Shown one piece after another: positions 29,534-39,525 of a stretch of 41,323 bases of DNA (position 1 is the stretch's first letter; the number at the start of each line of letters is the position of its first letter). The stretch comes from a virus: the IMG/VR virus record IMGVR_UViG_3300043640_000413, positions 1 to 41,323 of that record; one strand, written 5' to 3'. The notes beneath the pieces are model-generated. The model did not search any database and had not been told where the DNA came from. It saw nothing but the letters and a program-made list of their open reading frames with translations. The position numbers and the translations under genes were made by a program.

Positions 29534-29901
29534 GCGCCGGCGGGACCGTTGGCGATGACGAAGGCATCACGCTGGCCGCGCAGCTCCGCGCGGCCGGCGC
29601 GCCTGCCAAGTTGGTGGAGGAGGCCGAAGCGTCCGCCGCCACCGCCAACGAAACGATCGACGTACTGGCGTGCAACTGGACCACGGTCGACATGTTTCGC
29701 GGTTGCCAGCTTTCGTTCGTCGGTGGCGCGGGGCGTGCGATCTGCATGGGCATTGCTGCTACCGAGATCCACGCCGCGCTGCAGTTGCGCTGCCTGCCGC
29801 GGCGGCAGTGGCCGGAGGTTGCCCAGGGCATACAGCTGATGGGCCGCATGAGCGCCAGCACGATCAACAAGAAGCTCAGCGCCGCGTCATCTACAGGGTA
29901 G
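29180..29901 (+). CDS. Tail chaperone GT-like product by -1 frameshift
   Basis: A -1 shift at A AAA AAC (29503-29509) leaves the G frame 24 bases before its stop and continues in an open frame to 29901, giving about 240 residues. The added part (LAAQLRAAGAPAKLVEEAEA, then IAATEIHAALQLRCLPRRQW) is helical and has no good start of its own. This is the lambda G/GT arrangement in the right place before the tape measure. Confidence 0.72.
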
Positions 29902-29908
29902 CCCTCGC

Positions 29909-32900
29909 ATGAGTACCAATTACACCGTCGGCGTCACCTTTACGGGCAATGCGAGCTCACTCAATGCCGCGACCAAGGAGGCGGCCGCAGGCGAACGCGA
30001 GGTGGGCCGTGCCGGACAGGATGCCGGCAACCAGGCGGTGAAGGGTCTGCAGCCGATCGAAGGCGCACTCGATCGCGTTGCCGCTGCGACCAAGGCGTTT
30101 CTCGGCGCCGCGGCACTGGTCGAGGTGGCCAAGGGCCTGGGCAACTTTGCCGACGAGTACGCCAACATCGGCGCGCAGATGCGCCAGGCGACCGGCGACA
30201 CGGTGAGCTTCGGCCAGGCCCAGGACGTGGCCTACGGCATTGCCCAGCGCACGGCCTCGTCGCTGGCTAGCACCGCGGATCTCGCCTCCAAGCTCACCCG
30301 GGCGCTGCGCGATACGGGCGTGGACGGCGCCGCAGCATTCCAGCGCGCGGCAGGGCTGACCGAAAGCATCCAGCAGGCGGTCGCGCTGTCGCACGTGTCG
30401 GTCGCCTCCGGCAACGCGGCCATCGTCCAGCTGACCCAGGGCCTGGCCAGCGGCGTGTTGCGCGGCGCCGATCTCAACAGCGTGCTCGAACAAACCCCAC
30501 GCCTGGCGCAGGCGATTGCCGACGGCATGGGCGTGACGATCGGGCAATTGCGTGCCCTGGGCGCCGAGGGAAAGATCACTGCGCAGTCGGTGATCAGCGC
30601 TCTCACCGGCCAGGCCGATGTGCTGCGCACGGAGTTCGCGGATCTGCCGCTGACGATCGAGCTCAGCTGGACGCAGTTGCACAACGCGGTCGAGCGTTAT
30701 GTGGGCGAAGCCGATCAGGCTTTGGGCGCATCCGGCGCGCTGGCCGCGGGCATCTCCGTCGTCGCCGACAACATCGACGTGCTGGCGAACGTTGGCTTGG
30801 CGCTGGCGATCGGCCAGCTCGGCAAACTGGCGGCCGGTTTTGTCGCCGGCCGTGTCGCGTCCGTGCAGGCCGCGCTGGCGCAAGGCGCATTGATCGAGGC
30901 CGAGCTCAAGTCCGCCCAGGCGGCCGAGGCCGAAACGCTGGCCCTGCTCGAAAAGGCCAAGGCACTGGTCGGCGTGGGCGGTGCCATCGGAACGGCCACA
31001 GAGGCGGAAGCCGCGTACGCGCTGGCGCAGACGCGTACCGCCGCCGCGAGTCAAGCGGTGGGCGCGGCGTCGACCGTTGCCGCTGCCGGCGTCTCGGGCT
31101 TGGGTCGTGGGCTGCTGGCGCTGGCGGGTGGCTGGGTTGGCGTGACCGTGATCGCGCTCGGTGGGCTGGTGTACGCCATCAACCAGTCGATCCAGGCCGA
31201 GCGCGATCGGCAGAAGGAGTTCGATGCCGGCGTCGAGCAGATGAAGGCGTCGACCAAGGCCGCCCAGGACGTGGCCGATGCGTTCACCGCGATCGCGGCC
31301 GTGCCGTTCAAGCCGCTTCCGGATTTTTCGACGACGCTCAAGCAGTGGTCCGACAACACCGCCGTGCTCAGCACCCGGCAGGCCGAGCTGGCGGACAAGC
31401 AGCGCGAGCTCGCCCAGGTAAACCACGACCTGGCCGAAGCGCAGAACGCCAGCTCGGGCTATGGCTACGCACTGGCCACCACCACCGCGACGCTGACCAA
31501 CCGGTCGGCCGAGCTCACGCGCGAGATCAACCTGCTGCAGCCTGCGCTGGGCGCGCTGGGCACCCAGACCAATGCGCTTGGCGTGGCGATGACCTCCACC
31601 CTGTCGCCAGCATTGCGCGACGCAGCCAATGCCGCGCATTCGCTGCTGGCCACCACGTCTGCCGATTCGTTCGTGACCGGCATCATCGGCCAGCTGCAGC
31701 AGGTGGGCATCCAGGCGGGCGTGCTGAAGGACAACGCCAAGGAGTGGAACGCCACCAACACCACGTTGGGCGCATCGATCCAGTCGGTCAACGACAAGTT
31801 CGCCACGTATGGCAAGACCACGGCGCAGGTGATCGCCGCGCAATTCGATGCGGTTAAGTCCACCGAGGTCTGGAACAACGCCACTGACGCCCAGCGCAAA
31901 TCGCTGACGGATGCAGCCAACGCCGCCATCGCGCATGCGCAGGCGATGGAAAAGACCAAGAAGCCGCTGGACAACGCGACCGCATCCACACGCGACCTGG
32001 CGCGGGCCAACGCCGACATCGCCAGCAGCCAGCGCACGCTCGACGAACAGAACACCCAGCTTCAGGACAAGCTGGCCGGCCTCACCGATCAACAGATCGA
32101 ATACAACACCGGCGTGCGCGATGCGGTGGCCGCGTACCAGGAGTGGATCCGCGAGGGTGTGCCGGTCGACCAGGCGATGCATGCACTGAGCGATCGTTAC
32201 GACGAGCTCAATGATCGACTGAAGCTGAAAAACGAGATCGACGCGCAGTCTGCGCGAAACACACCGACCACGGTTAAAAGCTACGAGACGCAGACCAGCG
32301 CGGCCGAGCGCTATTACCAGGTTATCGAGCAAGGCGCGAAGTCCGCGGCTGACGCTGTCGGCAACTCGCTGGTCAATTCGCTCGATTCCCTCGGCGACCT
32401 GTGGCATGGCCTGGTCGACTCGGCGAAACAGGTGGTCGCGCAGATCATCAGCACCTGGTTGCAGCTGCGCGTGCTGCAACCGTTCCTTGGCTCGGTGTTC
32501 GGTGGCGGTGGCAGTGGTGGGTTGCTTGGTCTGACCGGTACCGTCGCCGGCGAACTTGGCGTTGGTCTCACATCGAGCGGACAAAGCACGACAGCCGGTG
32601 GTGGCACCGCGAGCGGATCCACCGACTACGCCGGCATGATCTCCAACATCCAGGCGGTGAAGGCTGTTTACAGCCGGATCTTCAACACCGCCGGCGGCAC
32701 GCAAGGCTTCGCCCCGGCGGATGCCGGCTTCAACGACATTGCCATCGGCACGCGCGCGCTCACGCCGAAGCCGTATTCGCCCTACGGCGGCACCGCCAAT
32801 TTCGGCGGCGGCTATGCCGCGCCCTACGCAAGCATCGGTGGCGGCCTGTTGGGCGCGTACTACGGCTCGCAGCGGGGCAATGGCGGGCTGAGCACCGCGG

Positions 32901-34801
32901 CGTCGACGGTGAGCTATGGCGCGCTGGGTGCGGGGCTTGCGGGCACGGCCGCGGGCGTGGCGGGCGGTGCGTCGGTGGGTGCGGCGGCCGGTGGCGCGTT
33001 TGGTGCGGCGGCGGGTGCGTCTTGGATCCCCGTGGTCGGCTGGGCGCTGGCGGCGATCGCGGCCATCGACGCGATCTCGGGCGGCAAGGTGTTCGGCACG
33101 AAGTACCAGACGCAGAGTGCGGACTCGTTCCTTGACGTGGGCCCGGACGGCGCGAGCGCACGTTCGGCCCTGTACCAGAAGCGCCAGGGCGCGCTGTTCA
33201 GTGGCGCGAAGTACAAGACGGTCGACCAGGCGGCGAGCCCGGAGCTGGTGGCCGCTGCCAACCAGCTGTACGACAGCCTGGAAAAGACGCTGGTGCAGGG
33301 CGCGACGAAGCTGGGCGTGGATGTGCCGGCGATGATCAACGCCAACCTGCAGACGCATGTGGAGGTCAACGACAAGGGCCAGGTGCGCTCTACCGAATAC
33401 GTGGTCAACTACCTCGGGCAGGTCTGGAAAGAGGCGACGGCTGAAGCGGCGGCGCAGCGGCTGGGTGCGGAAGCGCTGGTGAGCGTGGTGGCGGCCAGCG
33501 CGGGCAGCGTGGCGCAGCAGATTGCGCAGCAGTTTCGCGGCAGCGCGGACACGCTGCTGGATGGCGCGCAGACCATGCTGGCCGCGCAGAGCGACATCAA
33601 CAAAGGCAATAGCCTGGTGGCGCTGGGTGCCTCGGCCACGTTGTCGCAAGTCATCAAGTTCGTGCAAGGCCTGCAGGCCGATGGCGAGGCGCTGGCGGAC
33701 ACGTACGCGCGGCTGCAACAAGCCAGCGCGGCATACCTGCAGTTCGTCGGGCAGTTCACGCCCACGTCCAACACCTTCGGCGCGTCGCTGCAGGCCATCG
33801 CGACGCAGATGCAAGCCAACATCGACCAAGCCAACGCATTGGCCCAGGCCGCTGGCCTGCAGTACGCGAAAGAATCCGACCTTGCCAACATCCATACCCA
33901 GGCGGCGCAGCAGGCGGCGGCCGCGATCGCGCAGCTCAGCAGCGCGGCCGAGGATCTCGCGGCCAGCCTGTACAACGTCACGGGCGCCAGCCTCGATGCC
34001 GTCAACGCGCAGATCGACAAGCTCACGAGCAAGGTGCAAACCGCGGCGCAGATGGCGATCGGCGACGACTCGCCGCTGAGCGACAAGCAAAAGCTCGCTG
34101 TCGCCCTGCAGGGGCTGCGCAGCGGCATCACCAGCGAGGATGACGTGCTGTCGCTGGGCCGCAAGCTGTACAGCAGCAGCGCGGACTACACCGGCCTGTA
34201 CAACGAGGTGCAGGACATCCTGCAGTTGCCCACCGCCCAGGGCACCGGCGCCGGCAGCATCAACGGCGCCCTGGCGGACTACAACAAGCTGATCGCCCAG
34301 CGCGACAAGCTGCAGTCGCAGGCCGACGCCACCGCGCGCTTCTCTGATGCGAAAACGTTGGCGCAGTACGTGGCGGACATCAGCACTACGCACGGCATCG
34401 GCTACGGCGAGGCCGCGAGCGGGCTGGGCTTCTCGCTCAACGATCTGGCCAAGGATCTGGGCATCACCAACATCAGCGGCTACCTGGATAGCCTGAAGCT
34501 CGCCGATATCCCCGGCAGCACGATGGATGCCAGCGCCAGCATCGTCGATGCGATCCGCGATCTCGGCCGTGACCTGATCGCCACGCTCACCGGCGGCCCG
34601 CTGGTCACGCCTGGCCCCACCGACGGCGCATCCACGGCCACCAACGATCCGCAGACCAACGCGCTGCTCAAGCAGCTGGTCGACCACTTGAGCGACGTCA
34701 GCGACAACACCAAGGCGACGGCCGCCACCAACGACAAGATGGCCAAGCAAGGCGCACGCGATGGCCTGCTTGGCGTCGCCACCACCAACCGGCAGGCCTG
34801 A
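29909..34801 (+). CDS. Tape measure protein
   Basis: A 1630-residue protein that sets tail length and is ejected with the DNA. The N-terminus (residues 1-260) has the tape measure domain (ASGVLRGADLNSVLEQTPRL, GEGKITAQSVISAL-like AEGKITAQSVISAL). Long helical coiled-coil regions and two hydrophobic spans (near residues 395-430 and 1015-1060, Gly/Ala-rich) follow. The C-terminal third is again helical. By the usual relation of about 1.5 A per residue, a tail near 240 nm is implied; this is an estimate. Confidence 0.88.
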   Translation: MSTNYTVGVTFTGNASSLNAATKEAAAGEREVGRAGQDAGNQAVKGLQPIEGALDRVAAATKAFLGAAALVEVAKGLGNFADEYANIGAQMRQATGDTVSFGQAQDVAYGIAQRTASSLASTADLASKLTRALRDTGVDGAAAFQRAAGLTESIQQAVALSHVSVASGNAAIVQLTQGLASGVLRGADLNSVLEQTPRLAQAIADGMGVTIGQLRALGAEGKITAQSVISALTGQADVLRTEFADLPLTIELSWTQLHNAVERYVGEADQALGASGALAAGISVVADNIDVLANVGLALAIGQLGKLAAGFVAGRVASVQAALAQGALIEAELKSAQAAEAETLALLEKAKALVGVGGAIGTATEAEAAYALAQTRTAAASQAVGAASTVAAAGVSGLGRGLLALAGGWVGVTVIALGGLVYAINQSIQAERDRQKEFDAGVEQMKASTKAAQDVADAFTAIAAVPFKPLPDFSTTLKQWSDNTAVLSTRQAELADKQRELAQVNHDLAEAQNASSGYGYALATTTATLTNRSAELTREINLLQPALGALGTQTNALGVAMTSTLSPALRDAANAAHSLLATTSADSFVTGIIGQLQQVGIQAGVLKDNAKEWNATNTTLGASIQSVNDKFATYGKTTAQVIAAQFDAVKSTEVWNNATDAQRKSLTDAANAAIAHAQAMEKTKKPLDNATASTRDLARANADIASSQRTLDEQNTQLQDKLAGLTDQQIEYNTGVRDAVAAYQEWIREGVPVDQAMHALSDRYDELNDRLKLKNEIDAQSARNTPTTVKSYETQTSAAERYYQVIEQGAKSAADAVGNSLVNSLDSLGDLWHGLVDSAKQVVAQIISTWLQLRVLQPFLGSVFGGGGSGGLLGLTGTVAGELGVGLTSSGQSTTAGGGTASGSTDYAGMISNIQAVKAVYSRIFNTAGGTQGFAPADAGFNDIAIGTRALTPKPYSPYGGTANFGGGYAAPYASIGGGLLGAYYGSQRGNGGLSTAASTVSYGALGAGLAGTAAGVAGGASVGAAAGGAFGAAAGASWIPVVGWALAAIAAIDAISGGKVFGTKYQTQSADSFLDVGPDGASARSALYQKRQGALFSGAKYKTVDQAASPELVAAANQLYDSLEKTLVQGATKLGVDVPAMINANLQTHVEVNDKGQVRSTEYVVNYLGQVWKEATAEAAAQRLGAEALVSVVAASAGSVAQQIAQQFRGSADTLLDGAQTMLAAQSDINKGNSLVALGASATLSQVIKFVQGLQADGEALADTYARLQQASAAYLQFVGQFTPTSNTFGASLQAIATQMQANIDQANALAQAAGLQYAKESDLANIHTQAAQQAAAAIAQLSSAAEDLAASLYNVTGASLDAVNAQIDKLTSKVQTAAQMAIGDDSPLSDKQKLAVALQGLRSGITSEDDVLSLGRKLYSSSADYTGLYNEVQDILQLPTAQGTGAGSINGALADYNKLIAQRDKLQSQADATARFSDAKTLAQYVADISTTHGIGYGEAASGLGFSLNDLAKDLGITNISGYLDSLKLADIPGSTMDASASIVDAIRDLGRDLIATLTGGPLVTPGPTDGASTATNDPQTNALLKQLVDHLSDVSDNTKATAATNDKMAKQGARDGLLGVATTNRQA

Positions 34802-34803
34802 CC

Positions 34804-36081
34804 ATGACGCGCAGGATCGTCCTGGTCGACATCGGCAGCGGACTCTCGCTGAGCGGCGTGCTGCCCAGCGTGGCGCTGCACGACCCTTACAACGCCCGCG
34901 TCATCGCCCGCAACGGCGTGGCGCCCTACACCTACACCACCGACGACGTGCTGCCGGATGGCATGGCGCTGGACAGCGCTACCGGTTTCTTCAGCGCCAC
35001 CGACGTGGCCAGCGGCGGCACCTACGCCATCACCGTGCGCGCCACCGACCTCACCGGCGCGTATGTCACGCGGGTGTTCGTCATCCAGGTAGTGATCGAG
35101 CCGCTGTCGCTGAGCGGCCATGCGCCCGATGGCACCGCCGGCATCGAGCAGTCGTACACGTACACGCCGCGCGGTGGTACGCCGCCGCGCACCTACAGCC
35201 TGGTCGGCGCGCCGGAAGGCTGGAGCATTCCTGATCCCACCGAGCCGACCGTGGTGATGATCCCCACAAGCGCGGGTACGAAGAGCTGGAGGGTGCGGGT
35301 GGTGGATTCGGCGGAAACGGTCTTCGACTACGCCGACTCGGCGACGTTTGAAGCCCCCACTGTTGAGCTGACTGGCACCTATCCCGCGGTCACTGTGGGT
35401 GCACCCTACAGCGCCTACCTGGTGATCGTTGGCGGTGATGGCGACTATACGTTGACCGGTGGTACTGGCGTGGTTGCCGGTGTATTGCCGTCTGGTCTCA
35501 CGCTTTCGATCGACGGCGATCATCTGGTACTCGAAGGTACCGCTACCGGTAGCGACGGCACTGTGGATTTCACGGTGGGCGTGGATTCTGGAGACGGGTC
35601 GAGCGCGACGAGTGCGCAAAGCGTGGAAGTCGTATTGTCGCGCTATTGGCGCGTCCTGATTTCTGCGACCAACGGCCATCCCGAAGCGGCGCTGCAAGAA
35701 ATCGAACTGCACTCCGTGATCGGTGGCCCCATCGTAACAACGCCCTCGACCCCTTGCTTAGCCAGCTCGACCGCCGACCCTGTAGTTTTTCCAGCGTCTT
35801 GCGTGGTGGATAGGAACACAACGTCATCGACTACAAATTGCTGGGTCTCCGCAGCGGTTGCGCTCCCGCATTGGGTATGGATTGACCTGGGTACATCGCC
35901 GCCGCCGGTACGCGAGGTGGTGCTGTGGCCCGAAAATTTCCCCCCGTTCGATGCCACGCGATCACCGAAGGACTTCATCATTCAGTCGTCTTCCGATGCG
36001 GTTAATTGGATCGATCGACTGACTCTCTCCGGCGAGACGGGATGGTCGAAGCAACACCCACGGACCTACTTGATCCCATGA
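34804..36081 (+). CDS. Tail adhesin with Ig-like and discoidin-like domains
   Basis: A 425-residue protein. Three Ig-like repeats (about 12-97, 98-187, 188-278) carry the YTYTxxxxxLPDGMALDSATG-type pattern of bacterial cadherin/Ig domains. The last 145 residues, from YWRVLISATNGHPEAALQEI through WIDLGTSPPPVREVVLWPEN to DFIIQSSSDAVNW, look like a discoidin (F5/8 C) sugar-binding fold. The DNA for this part is less GC-rich than its surroundings. It is likely a receptor-contact part of the tail tip. It overlaps the next gene as ATGA. Confidence 0.65.
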   Translation: MTRRIVLVDIGSGLSLSGVLPSVALHDPYNARVIARNGVAPYTYTTDDVLPDGMALDSATGFFSATDVASGGTYAITVRATDLTGAYVTRVFVIQVVIEPLSLSGHAPDGTAGIEQSYTYTPRGGTPPRTYSLVGAPEGWSIPDPTEPTVVMIPTSAGTKSWRVRVVDSAETVFDYADSATFEAPTVELTGTYPAVTVGAPYSAYLVIVGGDGDYTLTGGTGVVAGVLPSGLTLSIDGDHLVLEGTATGSDGTVDFTVGVDSGDGSSATSAQSVEVVLSRYWRVLISATNGHPEAALQEIELHSVIGGPIVTTPSTPCLASSTADPVVFPASCVVDRNTTSSTTNCWVSAAVALPHWVWIDLGTSPPPVREVVLWPENFPPFDATRSPKDFIIQSSSDAVNWIDRLTLSGETGWSKQHPRTYLIP

Positions 36082-39000
36082 CCCCGCTCTACGCCATCTT
36101 CGACACCAACCACCTCGGCGCCGACCTCGACATCGAGCAGGCCGGCACGGTGATTGCCGTCAACGCGATCGCCGACATCAACCGCACGGTGCTGGCGCTG
36201 TTTCCGCAGTCGGTGGGCGTGTGGGATGCGGAGCTGCTGGTGTATGGGCCGGGCGACCTGCTTGCCAGCATCGGCATTGCCACGCTGGATGCCGCGCTGG
36301 ACACGTATGCCGGCGGCGACGCCGAAGGCTACGGCTACCGGATGGACTTGGGCGAGATCCACCATGCGGGCGCCAGTGTGGCCTCGGTGGCCGTGGGCGC
36401 GGTGGGCGACATGGTCCGCCTGCGGCTGGACCTGACGACGACGCAACCCACGGTGAGCTGGTACCGCAACGGCCAGCTGCTGCACACGCAGGCGCTGGCC
36501 AGCACCGGGCCGTGGGCGATCGCGGTGAGCCTGGGCGGCAGCGAGGCGTACGGCCTGCGCGTGTTCCTGAATTCTGGCCAGCGCAAGATCGAGACGGGTG
36601 CCGCCGACAGCGAGGGCTGGTTTCAGCCGCCGCAATCGGTGCGCGGCCTGCAGCTGGGCAGCGACGACTGGATGACCGCGCCGACCGATGCGGTGGCCAA
36701 CCAGCGCTATAACGGCTTGCTGTCCGGTACCGACAGCGAGTTGCGCGCCATCCAGGCGCTGGACTTCTGGCCGTGGGCACGCGGCATCCGCACCGGCGCG
36801 ATGGTGCTGACCGCGCTGGATACCGATGGGCTGTTCGATGAGATCCTCAGCGGCGACCCGCGCGACTTGTCGGTGCGCGTAGGGCAGATCGACGTAGGCC
36901 AGGCATACGCCGACCGGGCGAGCTTGTACAACGCGGTGATCGACAACGTGGCGCCGGCCGATGACCTGACGGTAAAGATCACTTGCCGGGGCCCCGAGGC
37001 GCTGCTGGATGTGCCGCTGCAGCGCTGGTTGCTGCGCCCGGATGCGGACCCGAGCTCTGCCAACCAGCCTCGGCCACTGCTGCTGGGCGCCTGCCGCAAT
37101 GTGCCGGCGGTGCTGGTCGACGCGACGACGTACGCGTACGCGGTGAGCGATGCGACGATTCTGGGCGTGGGCTTCGGCCGCGATCGCGGTTACCCCTTCG
37201 ACCCCGCCGCGGCGCCGCCGGACTTTACGCTGGACAGCACCAAGCTGGGCATCGTGCTGCATGCGGAGCCCCAGGGCATCGTGACCATCGACGCCTCCAG
37301 CGTGGGCGGGCAGCAACTGCCGACGCCGGCAGACGACATCCTGGACGGTGCTGGCGCGCCTTTTACCGGCGACGATGGCGATGCGCCGAATGGCTTCGAG
37401 ACGGGCGGCGACCTGCCGCAAGCGACGCCGGTGATGAACAGCGGCGCGCTGGAATTTCCGCTCGTTCAAGTGGCCCCCACGATCCTGGCCACGATGCGCG
37501 CTTACGCCAGCGGCGCGGCCGGCAGCGTGGCGTTGCGGTTGAGCTGGCTGGACGACGGCGGCAACGTCGTGCGGCAGATCGACTCGGCCGCCATCACCGG
37601 CTCGCACGCCTGGACGGATGCGGTGGCCACGGTGATCGACACCGCGCCGGCTACGGCCATCAGCGGGAGGCTGGAGGCGGTAACCCACAACCACACCGCG
37701 GGCACGGTGCGCGTGTCGACGCCGCAGGCCTGGTACGTGCAGTACGGCGACCACGATGCCATCGGCTTGCTCAACCCCGACTTTGTCGACGGCCTGGCGA
37801 ACTGGACGTCGACGGCGGCGTGGGAGGCCATCGACGACTTCGGCCCAGGCGGCCATTGCGTCAAGTATTCCGGCGCCGCCGGTAGCCGCCGGACCAACGA
37901 GGGCGTGGCGCCGGTGACGCCGGGCCAGCGGATATCCGCCAGTTGCCAGATCGCACTCGACAAGCCGGACGGCACGCACCCTTACGGCGCGCTGCGCATT
38001 ACCTGGCTGGATGCGGACGACGGCGAGATCGATTCCAGCCGCAGCGCGTCGGAAGAGATCGGCCACGGCGGCGCGTTCCGGCTTGTGACGGTGTCCGGTA
38101 CCGCGCCGGCCGGTGCCGTCACGGCGGTGATCGAGCTGGAAGGGGGCAACGCGGGATCCGGCACGGCCGGCGCCCTGTTCGGCGCCGTGCAATGGGATTT
38201 CGTGCTGGAGCCGGTGGGCGGCACGCGCATCGCGATCATCCTGCCGGACCTGACGCATGCCGCGGACTGGCAGGCGGGCGCGAACTGGGCGCTGCATCCT
38301 GCCGGTGCCAACGGCTACCTCGGTGCCGCCTACGGCGAGCACACCGCGGCGGCCGCCGGCAGCGCCGCGGCATCGAGCTCGCTGCTGTCGCGCCGCGCGG
38401 CGAACGTGCGCCAGGCGGTGTCATACGCCGGCTGGGCGGGCATCAGCGCGGCACAGATCGGCGCGGGCAAGTCGTACAAAGTGCGGATCACGATCGACGC
38501 CATGCCTGCCGATGGCTTTACGTATGTGGGGCTGGCCACCGGCACCACCATCGACACGTTGCTCGCGAGCTGGAACAAGGCGGGTACCTACGAGGTAACG
38601 ATCACCAACACCGACGGCGTGGCGCACGATCTCTATCTGCTATCGATCCCGCTTTCCGCGGGCGGCAGCATTGTGCCGGTGGCGCCGGTGGTGAGCTCGC
38701 TGGAGGTGATGACGTACGACGACACGTACACGCCCGACCCGCGCGACATCACCCCGGCGCTGCTGCAGTCGATCAAGCTGGCCGACTACCTGCACCAGGT
38801 GCTCGATGTGCGCGCGCAGGCGCTGGGCATGGCGTGGTCCCGGGATGACGCGGCCGCGATCGACACGGCCACCGGCTACGCCGGCATCGGCGTGTTCCTG
38901 CGCGGCGGCGAGACCGTGCGCCAGGCACTCGACCTTGCGCTGGCCAGCTATACGGCGTGCCCGTGGACCGATGAGGACGGCGTGCTGCGGATCTCGCGGC

Positions 39001-39521
39001 TGATCGATCCGGATGACATCGAGCCGGTGGGCACGATCGACATCAACGCGATCTCGGGCGACTTGCTGCCGCAGTTGGACCTTGCGCCGGGGCTGACCAC
39101 GCAGTTCGGCGTGCGACGCAATTGGGCCGCGTTCTCCGATGGCGACCTGGTGAGCCCTTCGGACAACTTCCCGCTGGCCGTGCGGCAATCGCTGCTGCGG
39201 CCGTACCAGGTGCTGGCAAGCACCGCGCAGCCGCTGGCCAGCGCGTACACGCATGCGCTGTATGCCGCGCCGGTGGTGAGCTGTTTCGACGCGTTGCCGG
39301 ATGGCCAGGCAGAGATCGACCGCGTGGCGAAGATCTATGGCAAGCCGCGGCGGTTCTTTTCCGTTTCCGTCGAGCTCGAAGCGCTGCCGGGCCTGAAACT
39401 CGGCCAGGTGTGGACGCTCGTTTACCCGAAATACGGACTGGCCAGCGGCCTGCGCGTGCTGATTGCCGAGCGCGACGTCGACCTGCTGGCCAACACCGCC
39501 AACTTGATCGTCTGGGGCTGA
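36078..39521 (+). CDS. Large tail-tip protein with SPRY-like and CBM-like modules
   Basis: A 1147-residue protein. Residues about 20-170 resemble an SPRY/B30.2 domain (SIGIATLDAALDTYAGGDAE, then YGYRMDLGEIHHAG, VSWYRNGQLLHT and PWAIAVSLGG). Residues about 560-870 contain beta-sandwich regions like carbohydrate-binding modules (LLNPDFVDGLANWTSTAAWE, GALRITWLDADDGEIDSS). The C-terminal 250 residues (DYLHQVLDVRAQALGMAWSR, LPGLKLGQVWTLVYPKYGL) look like the tail hub part. It probably forms the tail tip and binds host sugars. The ATG at 36078 overlaps the previous stop. Confidence 0.6.
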   Translation: MTPLYAIFDTNHLGADLDIEQAGTVIAVNAIADINRTVLALFPQSVGVWDAELLVYGPGDLLASIGIATLDAALDTYAGGDAEGYGYRMDLGEIHHAGASVASVAVGAVGDMVRLRLDLTTTQPTVSWYRNGQLLHTQALASTGPWAIAVSLGGSEAYGLRVFLNSGQRKIETGAADSEGWFQPPQSVRGLQLGSDDWMTAPTDAVANQRYNGLLSGTDSELRAIQALDFWPWARGIRTGAMVLTALDTDGLFDEILSGDPRDLSVRVGQIDVGQAYADRASLYNAVIDNVAPADDLTVKITCRGPEALLDVPLQRWLLRPDADPSSANQPRPLLLGACRNVPAVLVDATTYAYAVSDATILGVGFGRDRGYPFDPAAAPPDFTLDSTKLGIVLHAEPQGIVTIDASSVGGQQLPTPADDILDGAGAPFTGDDGDAPNGFETGGDLPQATPVMNSGALEFPLVQVAPTILATMRAYASGAAGSVALRLSWLDDGGNVVRQIDSAAITGSHAWTDAVATVIDTAPATAISGRLEAVTHNHTAGTVRVSTPQAWYVQYGDHDAIGLLNPDFVDGLANWTSTAAWEAIDDFGPGGHCVKYSGAAGSRRTNEGVAPVTPGQRISASCQIALDKPDGTHPYGALRITWLDADDGEIDSSRSASEEIGHGGAFRLVTVSGTAPAGAVTAVIELEGGNAGSGTAGALFGAVQWDFVLEPVGGTRIAIILPDLTHAADWQAGANWALHPAGANGYLGAAYGEHTAAAAGSAAASSSLLSRRAANVRQAVSYAGWAGISAAQIGAGKSYKVRITIDAMPADGFTYVGLATGTTIDTLLASWNKAGTYEVTITNTDGVAHDLYLLSIPLSAGGSIVPVAPVVSSLEVMTYDDTYTPDPRDITPALLQSIKLADYLHQVLDVRAQALGMAWSRDDAAAIDTATGYAGIGVFLRGGETVRQALDLALASYTACPWTDEDGVLRISRLIDPDDIEPVGTIDINAISGDLLPQLDLAPGLTTQFGVRRNWAAFSDGDLVSPSDNFPLAVRQSLLRPYQVLASTAQPLASAYTHALYAAPVVSCFDALPDGQAEIDRVAKIYGKPRRFFSVSVELEALPGLKLGQVWTLVYPKYGLASGLRVLIAERDVDLLANTANLIVWG

Positions 39522-39525
39522 CACC

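Noticed and set aside
29957-34750. A 1597-residue open frame opposite the tape measure gene
   Set aside because: It is the mirror of a long high-GC gene, has no ribosome site or domain, and is low in complexity (H, R, G and Q rich).
36066-38342. A 758-residue leftward frame opposite the tail-tip gene
   Set aside because: Shadow of the tail-tip gene with no recognisable protein features.
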